Of a stretch of DNA of 64,000 nt, positions 37,364 through 46,718 are shown piece after piece (position 1 is the stretch's first letter; each line of letters opens with the position of its first letter). The notes beneath the pieces are model-generated. The model was given only the letters and a program-made list of their open reading frames with translations, searched no databases and was not told where the DNA came from. The position numbers and the translations under genes were made by a program. The stretch comes from Vibrio sp. SCSIO 43136 (GTDB lineage Bacteria > Pseudomonadota > Gammaproteobacteria > Enterobacterales > Vibrionaceae): NCBI RefSeq assembly GCF_023716565.1, contig NZ_CP071849.1, positions 1 to 64,000 on the forward strand, read 5' to 3'.

Positions 37364-37843
37364 ATGCAAGCGAATACTTATTTAAAATATGGAGATATCA
37401 AAGGTGAGGCGACAGCGGAGCAGTATGCTGATCTTATTACTCTGATGTCTGTAGACTGGTCGGTGAATCGTGAAATTTCTGCCAACACAGGTACAGCGCA
37501 AGATCGTGAAGCAAGTGCCACCCGTTTGGGGGATATCACAATCACCAAACTGCAAGACAAAGCGTCACCCGATCTGTTTAAAGAGGCGACGATAGGCAAG
37601 GGCAAGACGGCGGTTTTTCATGTGACAAAACAGGGTGAAAAAATCGAAGAGATCATGAAAATCGAACTTACTGATGCGCTTATCGCAAGCTATGCTGTCA
37701 GTATTCAAAATGATCGCCCAGTTGAAACCATCTCTATTTCTTATACAGAAATGATGATGACGGTGACTCCAACCGATGATCAAAATAATGCGCAAGCACC
37801 TCTTGTTTACGGATACAGTGGTGTGAAAGGTCAGCAGATCTAA
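37364..37843 (+). CDS. hcp: Hcp tail-tube protein (TssD)
   Basis: A 159-residue Hcp1-type protein that forms hexameric rings of the inner tube. It starts MQANTYLKYGDIKGE and contains TKLQDKASPDLFKEA and ETISISYTEMMMTVTP, all typical. No extra effector domain is present. The strong ribosome site agrees with the high expression usual for hcp. It is followed after 58 bases by vgrG. Confidence 0.96.
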   Translation: MQANTYLKYGDIKGEATAEQYADLITLMSVDWSVNREISANTGTAQDREASATRLGDITITKLQDKASPDLFKEATIGKGKTAVFHVTKQGEKIEEIMKIELTDALIASYAVSIQNDRPVETISISYTEMMMTVTPTDDQNNAQAPLVYGYSGVKGQQI

Positions 37844-37901
37844 ACTTAAAGAGCTCACAGGTGGGGTATTCTTTACCCCGCTTAAATTAGCATGAAAGAT
37901 A

Positions 37902-39677
37902 ATGAGTTTCATGGAAAAAGCAACACAAGAGCATAATGCTGTTCAGCTGCATACTCCTTTAGGCAAAGATGCACTTTATTTAACTCGGTTAGAGTTGCAC
38001 GAAGGGCTTTCAATCCCATTTAACGCCAGCATCAATTGCTATAGTCATGATGATGTTGCGATTAAAGAAGTGCTTTTGGGGCAAGCAGTATCGGTAAGTG
38101 TTAATTATCGAGAAGGAACGGAAAGAAAAATAAAATACTATCATGCATATGTTAGCCATATTCAGTCACTTGGAACCCGTTTACCAAGTAATGATTTAGA
38201 GCTAAAGTGTCAAGATTATAGCCTTACATTAGTTTCTGCACTTGAGTTTATGAAGTATAGAAGTAACTGTAGAGTTTATCAGGGTATAAGCGTTGGTAGT
38301 ATTATTGCTGATATTTTTGCTGAGTATGAACTTAAAGTTGAATTTGAACTTAAGCAATCTTATGAAGAGTATGGATATAAGGTTCAGTACAATGAGAGCG
38401 ATTTTGAATTTGTTCATCGTTTGATGGAAGAAAATGGCATTTTCTATAGGGTTGAACACACCCCAGAAACCCATAAGATTGTTCTCGGAGACTCTATTGA
38501 TTCTTACCGTCTCGCATCGCCACCTCAAGTTGTGCAACATTCAGGTACGTTTTCACAGCCACACATAGACGTTTGGAGTGATATCCATCAAATCTCAAGC
38601 AAGAGTGTTGTAAATGCAGGCTATGATTTTACTAACCCAAGCACTAAACCGTTTGGCGAATCCAGTCGCCACATGCAACGATTTACACCGGGTCCAGGCG
38701 AGGTTTTCAATTACTATGCTGGCTCGGAGAATAACCCACGGCTACAAGCGCAAGCGGATATCCATTTAGAAGCACTTCAATGCGATACCACGGTGTATTC
38801 TGCAACCAGTAATTGCCTTGGTTTTTCCGCAGGGGATCGCTTCACATTGAGTGATTCGCAAAGTGCTCACTGCATAGGTAATAAGTATGTCATTACCCAG
38901 CTTAGTTTGGTTGCAACAGTTGTAAATCAACTAGGTGCCCAAAAAGAGGGCGTGCAAATGGTGAGTAACAGTTTTACATGCCTTCCTAGAGAGGTTTTAT
39001 TTCGACCAACTCAACGCATGCGTAAACCTTGCATTTTGGGGCTTCAAACTGCAGTGGTTACCGGAGAGCAAGGCGATGAGGTTTATGTCGACAGATATGG
39101 TCGTATCAAGGTTTTGTTTCACTGGGATCGTAATGGAAAGCCTGATGACAAGAGTTCTTGCTGGATACGCGTCGCCCAAATTTCTGCGGGCAACGGTTAT
39201 GGCGCTCAATTTACACCGAGAGTTGGTCAAGAGGTGCTGGTCAGCTTTTTGGACGGAGACCCAGATCAACCAATCGTTGTTGGGTCTTTGTATAACGGTG
39301 AGCAAATACCTCCTTATTCACTACCTGATAACAGTGCTCATTGTGGGATAAAAACTCAGTCGACAAAAAATGGTGACAGCGACAGCTTTAACGAACTTAG
39401 GTTTGAAGATGGGCTTGGCAAAGAGCGTTTATACCTTCAAGCTCAACGAAATTTTGAATCGCTGACAAAAAATGATCGTGTCGATAAGGTGGTGAATAGT
39501 CAGTTGCTCGATGTTGGGAAGCAGCTTGACCTCAAAGTAGGAGAACAGATCACATTGGTCTGCGGTGGCGCATCAATCACGTTGTCTAACAATGGCAATA
39601 TTGATGTGAGTGGTAAATCTATCTCCATTAATGGCAGCAAGATTACGCTTAAAGCTGGCAAGATAGCACTTAACTAA
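37902..39677 (+). CDS. vgrG: VgrG tail-spike protein (TssI)
   Basis: A 591-residue VgrG with the gp27-like part (about 1-380, including YRVEHTPETHKIVLGD) and the gp5-like OB fold and needle (about 385-590, with GDEVYVDRYGRIKVLFHWDR and RVGQEVLVSFLDGDPDQPIVVGSLYN). The protein stops at the needle repeat (GNIDVSGKSISINGSKITLKAG), so it carries no C-terminal effector. An unknown gene follows, but no PAAR gene. The ATG at 37902 has a second in-frame ATG at codon 4. Confidence 0.95.
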   Translation: MSFMEKATQEHNAVQLHTPLGKDALYLTRLELHEGLSIPFNASINCYSHDDVAIKEVLLGQAVSVSVNYREGTERKIKYYHAYVSHIQSLGTRLPSNDLELKCQDYSLTLVSALEFMKYRSNCRVYQGISVGSIIADIFAEYELKVEFELKQSYEEYGYKVQYNESDFEFVHRLMEENGIFYRVEHTPETHKIVLGDSIDSYRLASPPQVVQHSGTFSQPHIDVWSDIHQISSKSVVNAGYDFTNPSTKPFGESSRHMQRFTPGPGEVFNYYAGSENNPRLQAQADIHLEALQCDTTVYSATSNCLGFSAGDRFTLSDSQSAHCIGNKYVITQLSLVATVVNQLGAQKEGVQMVSNSFTCLPREVLFRPTQRMRKPCILGLQTAVVTGEQGDEVYVDRYGRIKVLFHWDRNGKPDDKSSCWIRVAQISAGNGYGAQFTPRVGQEVLVSFLDGDPDQPIVVGSLYNGEQIPPYSLPDNSAHCGIKTQSTKNGDSDSFNELRFEDGLGKERLYLQAQRNFESLTKNDRVDKVVNSQLLDVGKQLDLKVGEQITLVCGGASITLSNNGNIDVSGKSISINGSKITLKAGKIALN

Positions 39678-39711
39678 GCGCTGACTTTGATGAAAAAAGA
39701 GCACTCAAACA

Positions 39712-40599
39712 ATGGTTTTTAGCTTAGAGCCAGAAGTTGTTCAACTCGGTATGATGGGCTCACTTGCTGAAGTAATAAGCCTAGAAAGCCAGCCAGAAGT
39801 TGTGGAAGTAAACGGTGAAAGCGTAGTTAGTGTGTTTGCTTTCCCTTCAGACTTTCCGCCCGCAAGTACGATATCCATGGATGCAGAGTATTTGTTTGTA
39901 TTGCTCTCAGAAGGGTCTAAAGATCAGCAGCGTGACGAGTATTTGAGAACGCTACAACGCTTACCCCAGATCCCTTCGACTATCAAAGTATTGGTTTTTC
40001 CTTACGGAGCCTGCGCTATGCAGTTGGCATTGCGTCAGGCACAGCGTATTTTCGCAATGGGTGACACATTGATAAAGGTTGTCGCCTTTCACCAAGATGC
40101 GTATTTCCAGTCAGACATAGCATTCTCTCCAGATCACCCAATGGCTGGAAGTACACAAAGCGAATGTTTTTTTTCAGCAAATTTGGCCCCTAGCTCACAG
40201 GGTTTTGGGTTGCTGTGGAGCAGCTACGAAGTTCAAACGGCAGACAAACCGATGGAGCAGCCTATAGAAGCTCTATTCAGCCGCTATAGACGAAACATCG
40301 GTTTACCCTTGGCTTATTGTTTTGTCCCTAGCCAATTAGATGATTGCGTTCAAAAGGCTTGTATGGAGTCTATTCGTCATCTCAAATCCTGCATCACTGC
40401 CCAAAGCCAGATCTTGTTGCCAGATGCCGCAGTTGGAAGCTTAGGACCATGTAGTGGCATGTACCACCTTTGGCAGCTACAAAACCAACTCATCAATCAC
40501 GAAATCTCAGGGGCAAATTTAACTTTAGATATCTCTTCAGAACGATATCGCAGTGCCAGTGCATACCAATGGATCGGCACTAATACTTTGGGGGTATAA
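39712..40599 (+). CDS. Unknown protein after vgrG, possibly thiolase-like
   Basis: A 295-residue cytoplasmic-looking protein with no signal peptide, which I do not recognise with confidence. It lies 34 bases after vgrG in the same direction. Its C-terminal half has a faint resemblance to a beta-ketoacyl synthase fold: CFVPSQLDDCVQKACMES and then VGSLGPCSGMYHLWQLQNQL, like the glycine-rich block before the last helix of those enzymes. The usual catalytic Cys-His-His set is not evident. Position suggests an adaptor, chaperone or effector linked to VgrG; this is inference. A short hairpin overlaps its stop codon. Confidence 0.55.
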   Translation: MVFSLEPEVVQLGMMGSLAEVISLESQPEVVEVNGESVVSVFAFPSDFPPASTISMDAEYLFVLLSEGSKDQQRDEYLRTLQRLPQIPSTIKVLVFPYGACAMQLALRQAQRIFAMGDTLIKVVAFHQDAYFQSDIAFSPDHPMAGSTQSECFFSANLAPSSQGFGLLWSSYEVQTADKPMEQPIEALFSRYRRNIGLPLAYCFVPSQLDDCVQKACMESIRHLKSCITAQSQILLPDAAVGSLGPCSGMYHLWQLQNQLINHEISGANLTLDISSERYRSASAYQWIGTNTLGV

Positions 40600-40613
40600 C
40601 CCCAAGGGGTTAT
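40596..40613 (+). terminator. Weak terminator at the end of the type VI cluster
   Basis: ATAACCCC / GGGGTTAT with a 2-base loop overlaps the stop codon of the post-vgrG gene. The T-tract is poor, so the assignment is tentative. Confidence 0.4.
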
Positions 40614-40624
40614 TTGGTGCACTC

Positions 40625-40641
40625 TGCACTTTTGAAATGCA
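40625..40641. promoter_or_regulatory. Candidate NtrC site
   Basis: TGCACTTTTGAAATGCA is a 17-bp imperfect palindrome that differs from the NtrC consensus half-sites (TGCAC / GTGCA) by one base. It is about 65 bp upstream of a candidate sigma-54 promoter, a typical enhancer distance. Confidence 0.45.
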
Positions 40642-40702
40642 ACCCAGATCACATAAATCCACCCTTCCACTCTAACTGTTTAAAAAATAACACTTTTATT
40701 TT

Positions 40703-40718
40703 TTGGCACACTCCTTGG
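40703..40718 (+). promoter_or_regulatory. Candidate sigma-54 promoter of the nitrate transporter
   Basis: TTGGCAC-N4-TTGGA matches the -24/-12 pattern TTGGCACG-N3-TTGCA with the correct spacing; the -12 element has GG in place of GC. It lies 80 bp before the nrtA start. Confidence 0.45.
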
Positions 40719-40797
40719 ATTAGTAAATACGAATCGCGAGCAAAGCGAATTAATAAAAAGCTTGTCGCACAAATAATCGAAACAAGGAGTGTTGGAG

Positions 40798-42168
40798 ATG
40801 AAAGTGACTTGGATGAATAAGAAATTTGCGGTGGCTGCCGTATCGTTAGCGGTCTATTCGGGAGGGGTATGGGCTGAACTTGGCGAGCCGGAAATTGAAG
40901 AGCTGAAATTTGGTTTTATCAAGTTGACGGATATGGCGCCATTGGCGGTTGCTTATGAAAAAGGCTTTTTTGAAGACGAAGGACTTTACGTCACGTTAGA
41001 AGCACAAGCGAACTGGAAGGTGCTGCTTGACCGAGTGATTGATGGTCAGCTAGATGGTGCACACATGCTTGCAGGTCAGCCGCTTGGGGCGACCATCGGT
41101 ATCGGTACACAGGCAGAGGTGATTACGGCGTTCTCGATGGACTTGAATGGTAACGCAATCACCGTATCGAATGATGTTTGGGAACAGATGAAGCCAAACA
41201 TTCCTAAAATGGCCGATGGTCGTCCTCAGCACCCAATTAAGGCGGATGCGCTAAAACCTGTGGTTGAGAGTTACCGTGATGATGGTAAGTCGTTCAACAT
41301 GGGCATGGTATTCCCAGTATCGACCCACAACTACGAACTACGTTACTGGTTGGCCGCTGGTGGTATTCACCCGGGTTACTACGCACCAGATAAAGGTGAT
41401 AACAGTGGTCAGGTGGATGCAGATGTATTGCTAAGCGTTACGCCACCACCACAAATGCCAGCTACCATGGAAGCTGGCACCATCAAGGGTTACTGTGTGG
41501 GCGAACCGTGGAACCAACAAGCGGTATTTAAAGGCATTGGTGCACCAGTGGTTACCGACTACGAGATCTGGAAAAACAATCCAGAGAAAGTATTTGGTGT
41601 GTCAAAAACTTGGGCTGAAAAATACCCGAACACTCACATTCGTGTTGTTAAAGCGCTTATCCGTGCAGCGCACTGGTTAGATGAGAATGACAACGCAAAC
41701 CGCCCAGAAGCGGTGAAAATGCTGGCGAAAAGCTACTACGTTGGTGCCGATGAAGAAGTTATCGCAAACAGTATGACGGGTACGTTTGAATACGAAAAAG
41801 GCGATAAGCGTGATGTGCCAGATTTCAACGTGTTCTTCCGTCATAACGCCACTTACCCATATTACAGTGATGCTATCTGGTACCTAACTCAGATGCGTCG
41901 TTGGGGTCAAATCTCGGATTCAAAACCAGACAGCTGGTACATGGACATTGCGAAAGAAGTTTACCGTCCTGACATCTACCAACAAGCAGCAGAGTCTTTG
42001 GTTGAAGATGGTGTGCTAAGTGCAAAAGAGTTCCCGCAGTTTGAATCTATGGATGGCTTCCGTGCCCCTCAAACTCACTTCATTGACGATATCGTGTACG
42101 ACGGTCGTAAGCCAAATGCTTACCTAGAGAAGTTCTCGATTGGTCTTAAAGGCAAAGATAAGGTTTAA
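40798..42168 (+). CDS. nrtA: Nitrate-type ABC transporter binding protein (NrtA family)
   Basis: A 456-residue periplasmic binding protein of the NrtA/CmpA family: a short signal peptide (residues 1-29, ending VWAELG), then the family blocks [25 protein letters not shown] and [20 protein letters not shown], and [13 protein letters not shown]. NrtA binds nitrate or nitrite, CmpA bicarbonate; the nitrogen-type promoter elements upstream favour nitrate. There is no lipobox, unlike cyanobacterial NrtA. The start at 40798 follows AAGGAG; the ATG at 40789 lacks one. Confidence 0.85.
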   Translation: MKVTWMNKKFAVAAVSLAVYSGGVWAELGEPEIEELKFGFIKLTDMAPLAVAYEKGFFEDEGLYVTLEAQANWKVLLDRVIDGQLDGAHMLAGQPLGATIGIGTQAEVITAFSMDLNGNAITVSNDVWEQMKPNIPKMADGRPQHPIKADALKPVVESYRDDGKSFNMGMVFPVSTHNYELRYWLAAGGIHPGYYAPDKGDNSGQVDADVLLSVTPPPQMPATMEAGTIKGYCVGEPWNQQAVFKGIGAPVVTDYEIWKNNPEKVFGVSKTWAEKYPNTHIRVVKALIRAAHWLDENDNANRPEAVKMLAKSYYVGADEEVIANSMTGTFEYEKGDKRDVPDFNVFFRHNATYPYYSDAIWYLTQMRRWGQISDSKPDSWYMDIAKEVYRPDIYQQAAESLVEDGVLSAKEFPQFESMDGFRAPQTHFIDDIVYDGRKPNAYLEKFSIGLKGKDKV

Positions 42169-42178
42169 GGAGTAGATT

Positions 42179-43147
42179 ATGGCGAGCAATGTGATTGCAT
42201 TATTCCCGTCAAAGCAGGTGGTAGCGAACCGTTCAAAAGCGCTGCTACTACCTCTGATTGGTATCACAGTGTTCCTGCTTGTTTGGCACATCAGTGCCAA
42301 ACAAGTTCAGACCTCGCTAGGTACGCTGCCCGGTCCGGTTCAGACCGCGCAGCAGTTCCAAGGTCTGGTGGATGAACACTTAGAAGAACTTAACAAAGAA
42401 GAAGCGTTTTATTTAAGACAGGAGAAGCGTAACGCCGCCAAACTGGCGAAAAACCCTGATGCGACTGTGAAAATCCGTAGCTACACTGGTAAGCCAACCT
42501 TTTTTGATCAAATTGTAACGAGCTTAGTGACGGTAGCCGCTGGATTTATCTTGGCGACAGCGATAGCCATCCCCGCAGGGATTGTGTTGGGTCTTAACCA
42601 AAGTGTTTATCAGGCATTTAACCCGATCATTCAGCTGCTTAAGCCCGTGTCGCCACTTGCATGGCTTCCTATCGTGACCATGGTGGTGAGTGCGCTCTAC
42701 GTGAGTGATGATCCTATGGTCGCCAAGTCGTTCGTTAACTCATTGCTGACGGTAGCGTTATGTAGCTTATGGCCAACGCTAATCAATACAGCGGTTGGTG
42801 TGGCGAGTGTCGAAAAAGACCTACTGAATGTAAGTAAGGTACTGCAACTGTCTTGGTGGAAACACCTTGTGCACATCGTTCTACCATCTTCTGTACCTAT
42901 GATCTTCACTGGTCTGCGATTGTCACTGGGTATTGCTTGGATGGTACTTATTGCCGCAGAGATGCTGGCACAAAACCCGGGTCTGGGTAAGTTTGTTTGG
43001 GATGAGTTCCAAAACGGCAGCTCAAACTCATTAGGCCGCATCATGGTTGCGGTGATCACTATCGGCTTTATCGGTCTGCTACTCGATAGAGGCATGCTGG
43101 CACTACAAAAACATGTGTCATGGAATAAACAGCAAGTGCTGAGATAA
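42179..43147 (+). CDS. nrtB: Nitrate-type ABC transporter permease
   Basis: A 322-residue inner-membrane permease of the NrtB/SsuC type. A membrane helix lies at about 24-42, a charged loop follows, and four or five more helices come after residue 112, with the coupling loop AVGVASVEKDLLNVSKVLQLSWWKHLVHIVLPSSVPMI containing the EAA motif. The start follows AAGGAG. It sits 10 bases after the binding-protein gene. The insertion of about 65 residues between helix 1 and the core is typical of NrtB proteins in marine gammaproteobacteria. Confidence 0.85.
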   Translation: MASNVIALFPSKQVVANRSKALLLPLIGITVFLLVWHISAKQVQTSLGTLPGPVQTAQQFQGLVDEHLEELNKEEAFYLRQEKRNAAKLAKNPDATVKIRSYTGKPTFFDQIVTSLVTVAAGFILATAIAIPAGIVLGLNQSVYQAFNPIIQLLKPVSPLAWLPIVTMVVSALYVSDDPMVAKSFVNSLLTVALCSLWPTLINTAVGVASVEKDLLNVSKVLQLSWWKHLVHIVLPSSVPMIFTGLRLSLGIAWMVLIAAEMLAQNPGLGKFVWDEFQNGSSNSLGRIMVAVITIGFIGLLLDRGMLALQKHVSWNKQQVLR

Positions 43148-43189
43148 CCCGTAGCCAGATAAGAAAAATAAAGCCTTAAGGAGAGTGTT

Positions 43190-44014
43190 ATGTCCCAACC
43201 ATTTTTAGATTTAACCCAGCTTGGAATGCGGTTCCCTACGCCACAAGGGGAGTTTGTGGCACTGAAGAATGTTGATCTACCGATTGAGAAAGGTCAGTTT
43301 ATTTCACTTATCGGCCACTCAGGTTGTGGTAAGTCTACCGTTTTGAACTTGGTCGCCGGCCTTTTAGACCCGACCGATGGTGGTGTGATCCTCGATGGCA
43401 AAGAAGTCGATGGGCCAGGACCTGAGCGAGCAGTGGTGTTCCAAAACCACTCTCTATTACCGTGGATGACTGTGTATCAAAATATCGAGCTAGCCGTAAA
43501 ACAGGTCGCTCAAGGACAGTCAAAAGCGTGGGTGAAAGAGCAAGTAGAGCATTATCTTTCTTTGGTACAAATGACCCACGCTAGCGATAAAAAGCCCGAT
43601 GAGATTTCTGGTGGTATGAAGCAACGTGTGGGTATTGCTCGTGCACTGGCTCTAAAACCCAAAGTTCTGCTGATGGATGAACCGTTTGGCGCACTAGATG
43701 CCTTGACTCGTGCTCACTTGCAAGATGCCTTGATGGAAATCCAAGCTGACCTCAATAACACCGTAATTATGATCACTCACGATGTTGATGAGGCGGTGCT
43801 GCTGTCGGATCGCATTGTGATGATGACCAACGGCCCAGCAGCGACTATCGGCGAGGTACTCGATATTGAGCTGCCACGACCACGAAACCGAGTCGAGTTG
43901 GCGGACAACGCTACTTATCAATCGTACCGACAGTCGGTGTTGAAATTCCTTTATGAAAAACAAGCGCATGTTAAGCCTGCGCCAAAGCCAGCCAAGCAAA
44001 CTAACGTTGCTTAA
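43190..44014 (+). CDS. Nitrate-type ABC transporter ATPase
   Basis: A 274-residue ATP-binding subunit, with Walker A GHSGCGKST at about residue 42, a Q-loop QNHSLLPW, signature ISGGMKQRVGIARAL and Walker B LLMDEPFGALD. This is the NrtD/SsuB group. It completes the binding protein-permease-ATPase set; no fused regulatory domain is present. A strong terminator follows. No assimilatory nitrate reductase gene is in the window. Confidence 0.9.
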   Translation: MSQPFLDLTQLGMRFPTPQGEFVALKNVDLPIEKGQFISLIGHSGCGKSTVLNLVAGLLDPTDGGVILDGKEVDGPGPERAVVFQNHSLLPWMTVYQNIELAVKQVAQGQSKAWVKEQVEHYLSLVQMTHASDKKPDEISGGMKQRVGIARALALKPKVLLMDEPFGALDALTRAHLQDALMEIQADLNNTVIMITHDVDEAVLLSDRIVMMTNGPAATIGEVLDIELPRPRNRVELADNATYQSYRQSVLKFLYEKQAHVKPAPKPAKQTNVA

Positions 44015-44035
44015 ATTATAAACCTTTCTTCCTGT

Positions 44036-44077
44036 CGCCCTAATTTAGAATTCAAACTCTAATTAGGGCGCTTTTTT
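44036..44077 (+). terminator. Terminator after the nitrate transporter operon
   Basis: Ten-pair stem CGCCCTAATT / AATTAGGGCG with inner pairing and a following CTTTTTT tract. Confidence 0.92.
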
Positions 44078-44181
44078 GTACGCCAAATAACCTTTTAGTA
44101 ATTTAATTGGAAGTTTTTATTACAGTCTGCTGATTATTGGTCGAAACTATAGGTGCATAAAATTGTTTAACAGGAAGAACA

Positions 44182-45033
44182 ATGAAATTACTCACTACCC
44201 TTTTAGCCGCTTGCTTAAGTACGTCTGTTTTGGCTAAACCTTTAGTAGTGCCTGGTAAACCTGGAGAAGAAAAGTTGATGCAATACGTGTTTGAAGAGCT
44301 CGTCAAACGCAGTGATCGCTTCGACAGCATAAAACATCTCTATGGTCAGGATGGGGACCCCAACACCGCTAAAATGATGGCTGACCTTGATAGCGGACAA
44401 CTCGATATTGCGTATGTCGCAGGTTCTAAAGATTTAGAAGCGGCGCATACGGCGATCTATTTTCCGATCTATCGTGGTTTGCTTGGCATGCGTTTGCCGA
44501 TCGTAAAAGCTCAAAACAGTAATATTTTCAGTGGTGTAAATAGCTTTAACCGGATGCAGCAGTTTGTTGCTTGTCAGGGAAAAGCGTGGCCAGATACCTT
44601 CATTCTTGAAGCCAATGGCATCAAGATTGCGAAGAGTTTGAAATACCCGAACCTGTTTCCAATGCTAGAAGGTGATCGTTGTGATTACTTCCCACGTGGG
44701 GTATTTGAACCTTTTACCGAGGTGGAAAACCACAAGGATCTAAATCTCGTCGTGGATAAGCACGTTATCGTGCGTTATCGCATGCCATTTTATTTCTTTA
44801 CAGCAAAAAACAACCCAGAGCTAGCGGAACACTTTTATCAAATCTTGTTGGAGATGTTTGAAGACGGCACTTACAACCAGCTGTTTTTTAATGATCCACA
44901 AGTTTCTGAGTCTTTGAAACTGGCGGGCCTTGAAAAGCGAGTCATTTTCGACCTAGATAACCCTTATTTAACCGAACGCTCTAAACAAATCCCAGCAAAA
45001 TTCTGGTTTGATCCACTTCAAGGTGAAAAATAA
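44182..45033 (+). CDS. Periplasmic binding protein paired with a chemoreceptor
   Basis: A 283-residue protein with an 18-residue signal peptide ([18 protein letters not shown]). The mature part looks like an amino-acid-type (family 3) or related solute-binding fold, including [11 protein letters not shown], then [18 protein letters not shown] and a [20 protein letters not shown]-terminal block. Two Cys in the middle (VACQG, DRCDYF) may form a disulphide. No transport genes accompany it. Its stop codon overlaps the start of a chemoreceptor gene (TAATG), so it probably serves as the receptor's ligand-binding partner. The ligand is unknown. Confidence 0.75.
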   Translation: MKLLTTLLAACLSTSVLAKPLVVPGKPGEEKLMQYVFEELVKRSDRFDSIKHLYGQDGDPNTAKMMADLDSGQLDIAYVAGSKDLEAAHTAIYFPIYRGLLGMRLPIVKAQNSNIFSGVNSFNRMQQFVACQGKAWPDTFILEANGIKIAKSLKYPNLFPMLEGDRCDYFPRGVFEPFTEVENHKDLNLVVDKHVIVRYRMPFYFFTAKNNPELAEHFYQILLEMFEDGTYNQLFFNDPQVSESLKLAGLEKRVIFDLDNPYLTERSKQIPAKFWFDPLQGEK

Positions 45034-46508
45034 TGAAAAGTATAACCGCCAAAATTTTATCCGTATTAACGGTGCTTCTGCTTGTGGTTGGAGCGATTAT
45101 TTCTGCCACGCTTTATTGGAGTAACGGGGATGAGTTGCAGCAAGAGTTTGCCCAAGACCAGCAAAACTTGTCTAAGCAGCTGGAAGTTATTCTGCAAGAG
45201 CCTGTCTACGTTTATGACAAAGACATTATTCAATCAATCATCGAGTCATTTAACTCCAACTCCATGGTTGCGGACATCAGTGTTGTTGACCACCGTGGCC
45301 AATCGTTGGGCCAAACCAACTCAAGCACTGCAGCGGATGATAGCTTTACAGTGCCACTGGCTTGGGAAGGCAAACCTATTGGTGAAGTTAAAGTAGGTAT
45401 TTCTCACCTAGCGATGCAAAAAACGCTGGATCAGCTGTTAATGCAATCGGTGTTATCTGTGTTGGCAACGATCGCACTGGCAGTCATCGTGTTGGTTTCG
45501 GTGTTGCAAAAGTTGGTTCTACAACCTCTTCAGAAAGTGAACTCAGTATTGGGTGATATTGCTTCTGGTGGTGGTGACTTGACTGCACGTATTCCGGTCG
45601 AAACTCAAGATGAGATTGGCCAGTTGTCTGGGCGCTTCAATGCCTTTATTGAAACCATTCAAAACATCATCAAGGACATGAGTGTTGCCTCTGAATCGCT
45701 GGATAAAGCGTCTGCGAGCGTGAGCAGCATCGTTGAGAATGCTCGCCGCTCAAATGCAACTCAGATGGAGCTTACTTCGAGTTCAGCAACCAACATTGAG
45801 CACCTAGATGTTGCGACGCAAGAGATCGCTCAGAGCACGGAATCAACGGTGCAAAAAGCGAACCAAGCTTGTGACGTGGCAGATAAGAGCAAAGCATCTA
45901 TCGAAGCAAACATCAACAATATTCGCTCACTCGTGGATAACCTTGAAATTGCTACCGAAGAAGTGGCGAGCTTGAAAGATACCAGTGACAACATCGGTAG
46001 CGTACTTGACGTGATTAAAGGTATCGCTGAGCAAACCAACCTTCTGGCACTTAACGCAGCAATCGAAGCCGCACGTGCAGGTGAGAGTGGTCGAGGCTTT
46101 GCAGTGGTAGCGGATGAAGTTCGTGCACTGGCAAGTAAGACACACGACTCCACCACAGAAATTGAAACCATTATCGAAGAGCTACAAAAACGTGCTGAAG
46201 CGTCGCATAAAGCGACTCAAGCAAGTAAGTCGATGGTGGGTGAGACCATTGACCAAGCGCAGCAAACGGGTGTGGCGCTTGAGCAGATCAGTTCTGAGAT
46301 GACCGGTATCAACGACATGGTGATCATGATTTCTAGTGCGTGTGAAGAGCAATCCAACGTGACTCAATTGGTAAGTAACGACATGGCCCAGCTCAAGTCA
46401 GGTGCAGAGCAGCTTGAACAAGAAAGCTCGCACACTGAGCAGGTGGTTAATCAGTTGATTGATATCGGCGGTCAGCTCACTTCACAAATCGCTCGCTTTA
46501 AGTATTAA
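45033..46508 (+). CDS. Methyl-accepting chemotaxis protein
   Basis: A 491-residue chemoreceptor: membrane helices at about 8-28 and 137-158, a small periplasmic sensor domain between (about 105 residues), a HAMP domain (about 159-212, [22 protein letters not shown]), and a signalling domain with the hairpin tip [21 protein letters not shown] and [15 protein letters not shown]. There is no C-terminal pentapeptide for CheR binding. Its small sensor and its overlap with the binding-protein gene suggest indirect ligand sensing. A terminator follows. Confidence 0.93.
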   Translation: MKSITAKILSVLTVLLLVVGAIISATLYWSNGDELQQEFAQDQQNLSKQLEVILQEPVYVYDKDIIQSIIESFNSNSMVADISVVDHRGQSLGQTNSSTAADDSFTVPLAWEGKPIGEVKVGISHLAMQKTLDQLLMQSVLSVLATIALAVIVLVSVLQKLVLQPLQKVNSVLGDIASGGGDLTARIPVETQDEIGQLSGRFNAFIETIQNIIKDMSVASESLDKASASVSSIVENARRSNATQMELTSSSATNIEHLDVATQEIAQSTESTVQKANQACDVADKSKASIEANINNIRSLVDNLEIATEEVASLKDTSDNIGSVLDVIKGIAEQTNLLALNAAIEAARAGESGRGFAVVADEVRALASKTHDSTTEIETIIEELQKRAEASHKATQASKSMVGETIDQAQQTGVALEQISSEMTGINDMVIMISSACEEQSNVTQLVSNDMAQLKSGAEQLEQESSHTEQVVNQLIDIGGQLTSQIARFKY

Positions 46509-46513
46509 GCCTT

Positions 46514-46539
46514 AGCCCCACAGCAATGTGGGGCTTTTT
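46514..46539 (+). terminator. Terminator after the chemoreceptor
   Basis: Nine-pair stem AGCCCCACA / TGTGGGGCT with a GCAA loop and a T5 tail. Confidence 0.92.
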
Positions 46540-46557
46540 GTTGAAATACGGATCATA

Positions 46558-46570
46558 TTTACACTGTAAA
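46558..46570. promoter_or_regulatory. parS2 site 3
   Basis: TTTACACTGTAAA, an exact parS2 match, identical to the site at 7124, about 44 kb from the origin. Confidence 0.8.
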
Positions 46571-46718
46571 CTTACATTTATGGGTCGCAGTAAAGAGAGA
46601 TTCGACTTAGAATAAAAAAAGATCAGCTTACTAATGAGCTGACTCTCACACAGTCAATAATCTTCGGCTAACCTTAAATGACAGCATAGTCATTCTGGCT
46701 GAATCGTTGAGATACTAA

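Noticed and set aside
40614..40820. 68-residue open frame before nrtA
   Set aside because: It covers the putative NtrC and sigma-54 sites and overlaps the nrtA start; it has no family features.
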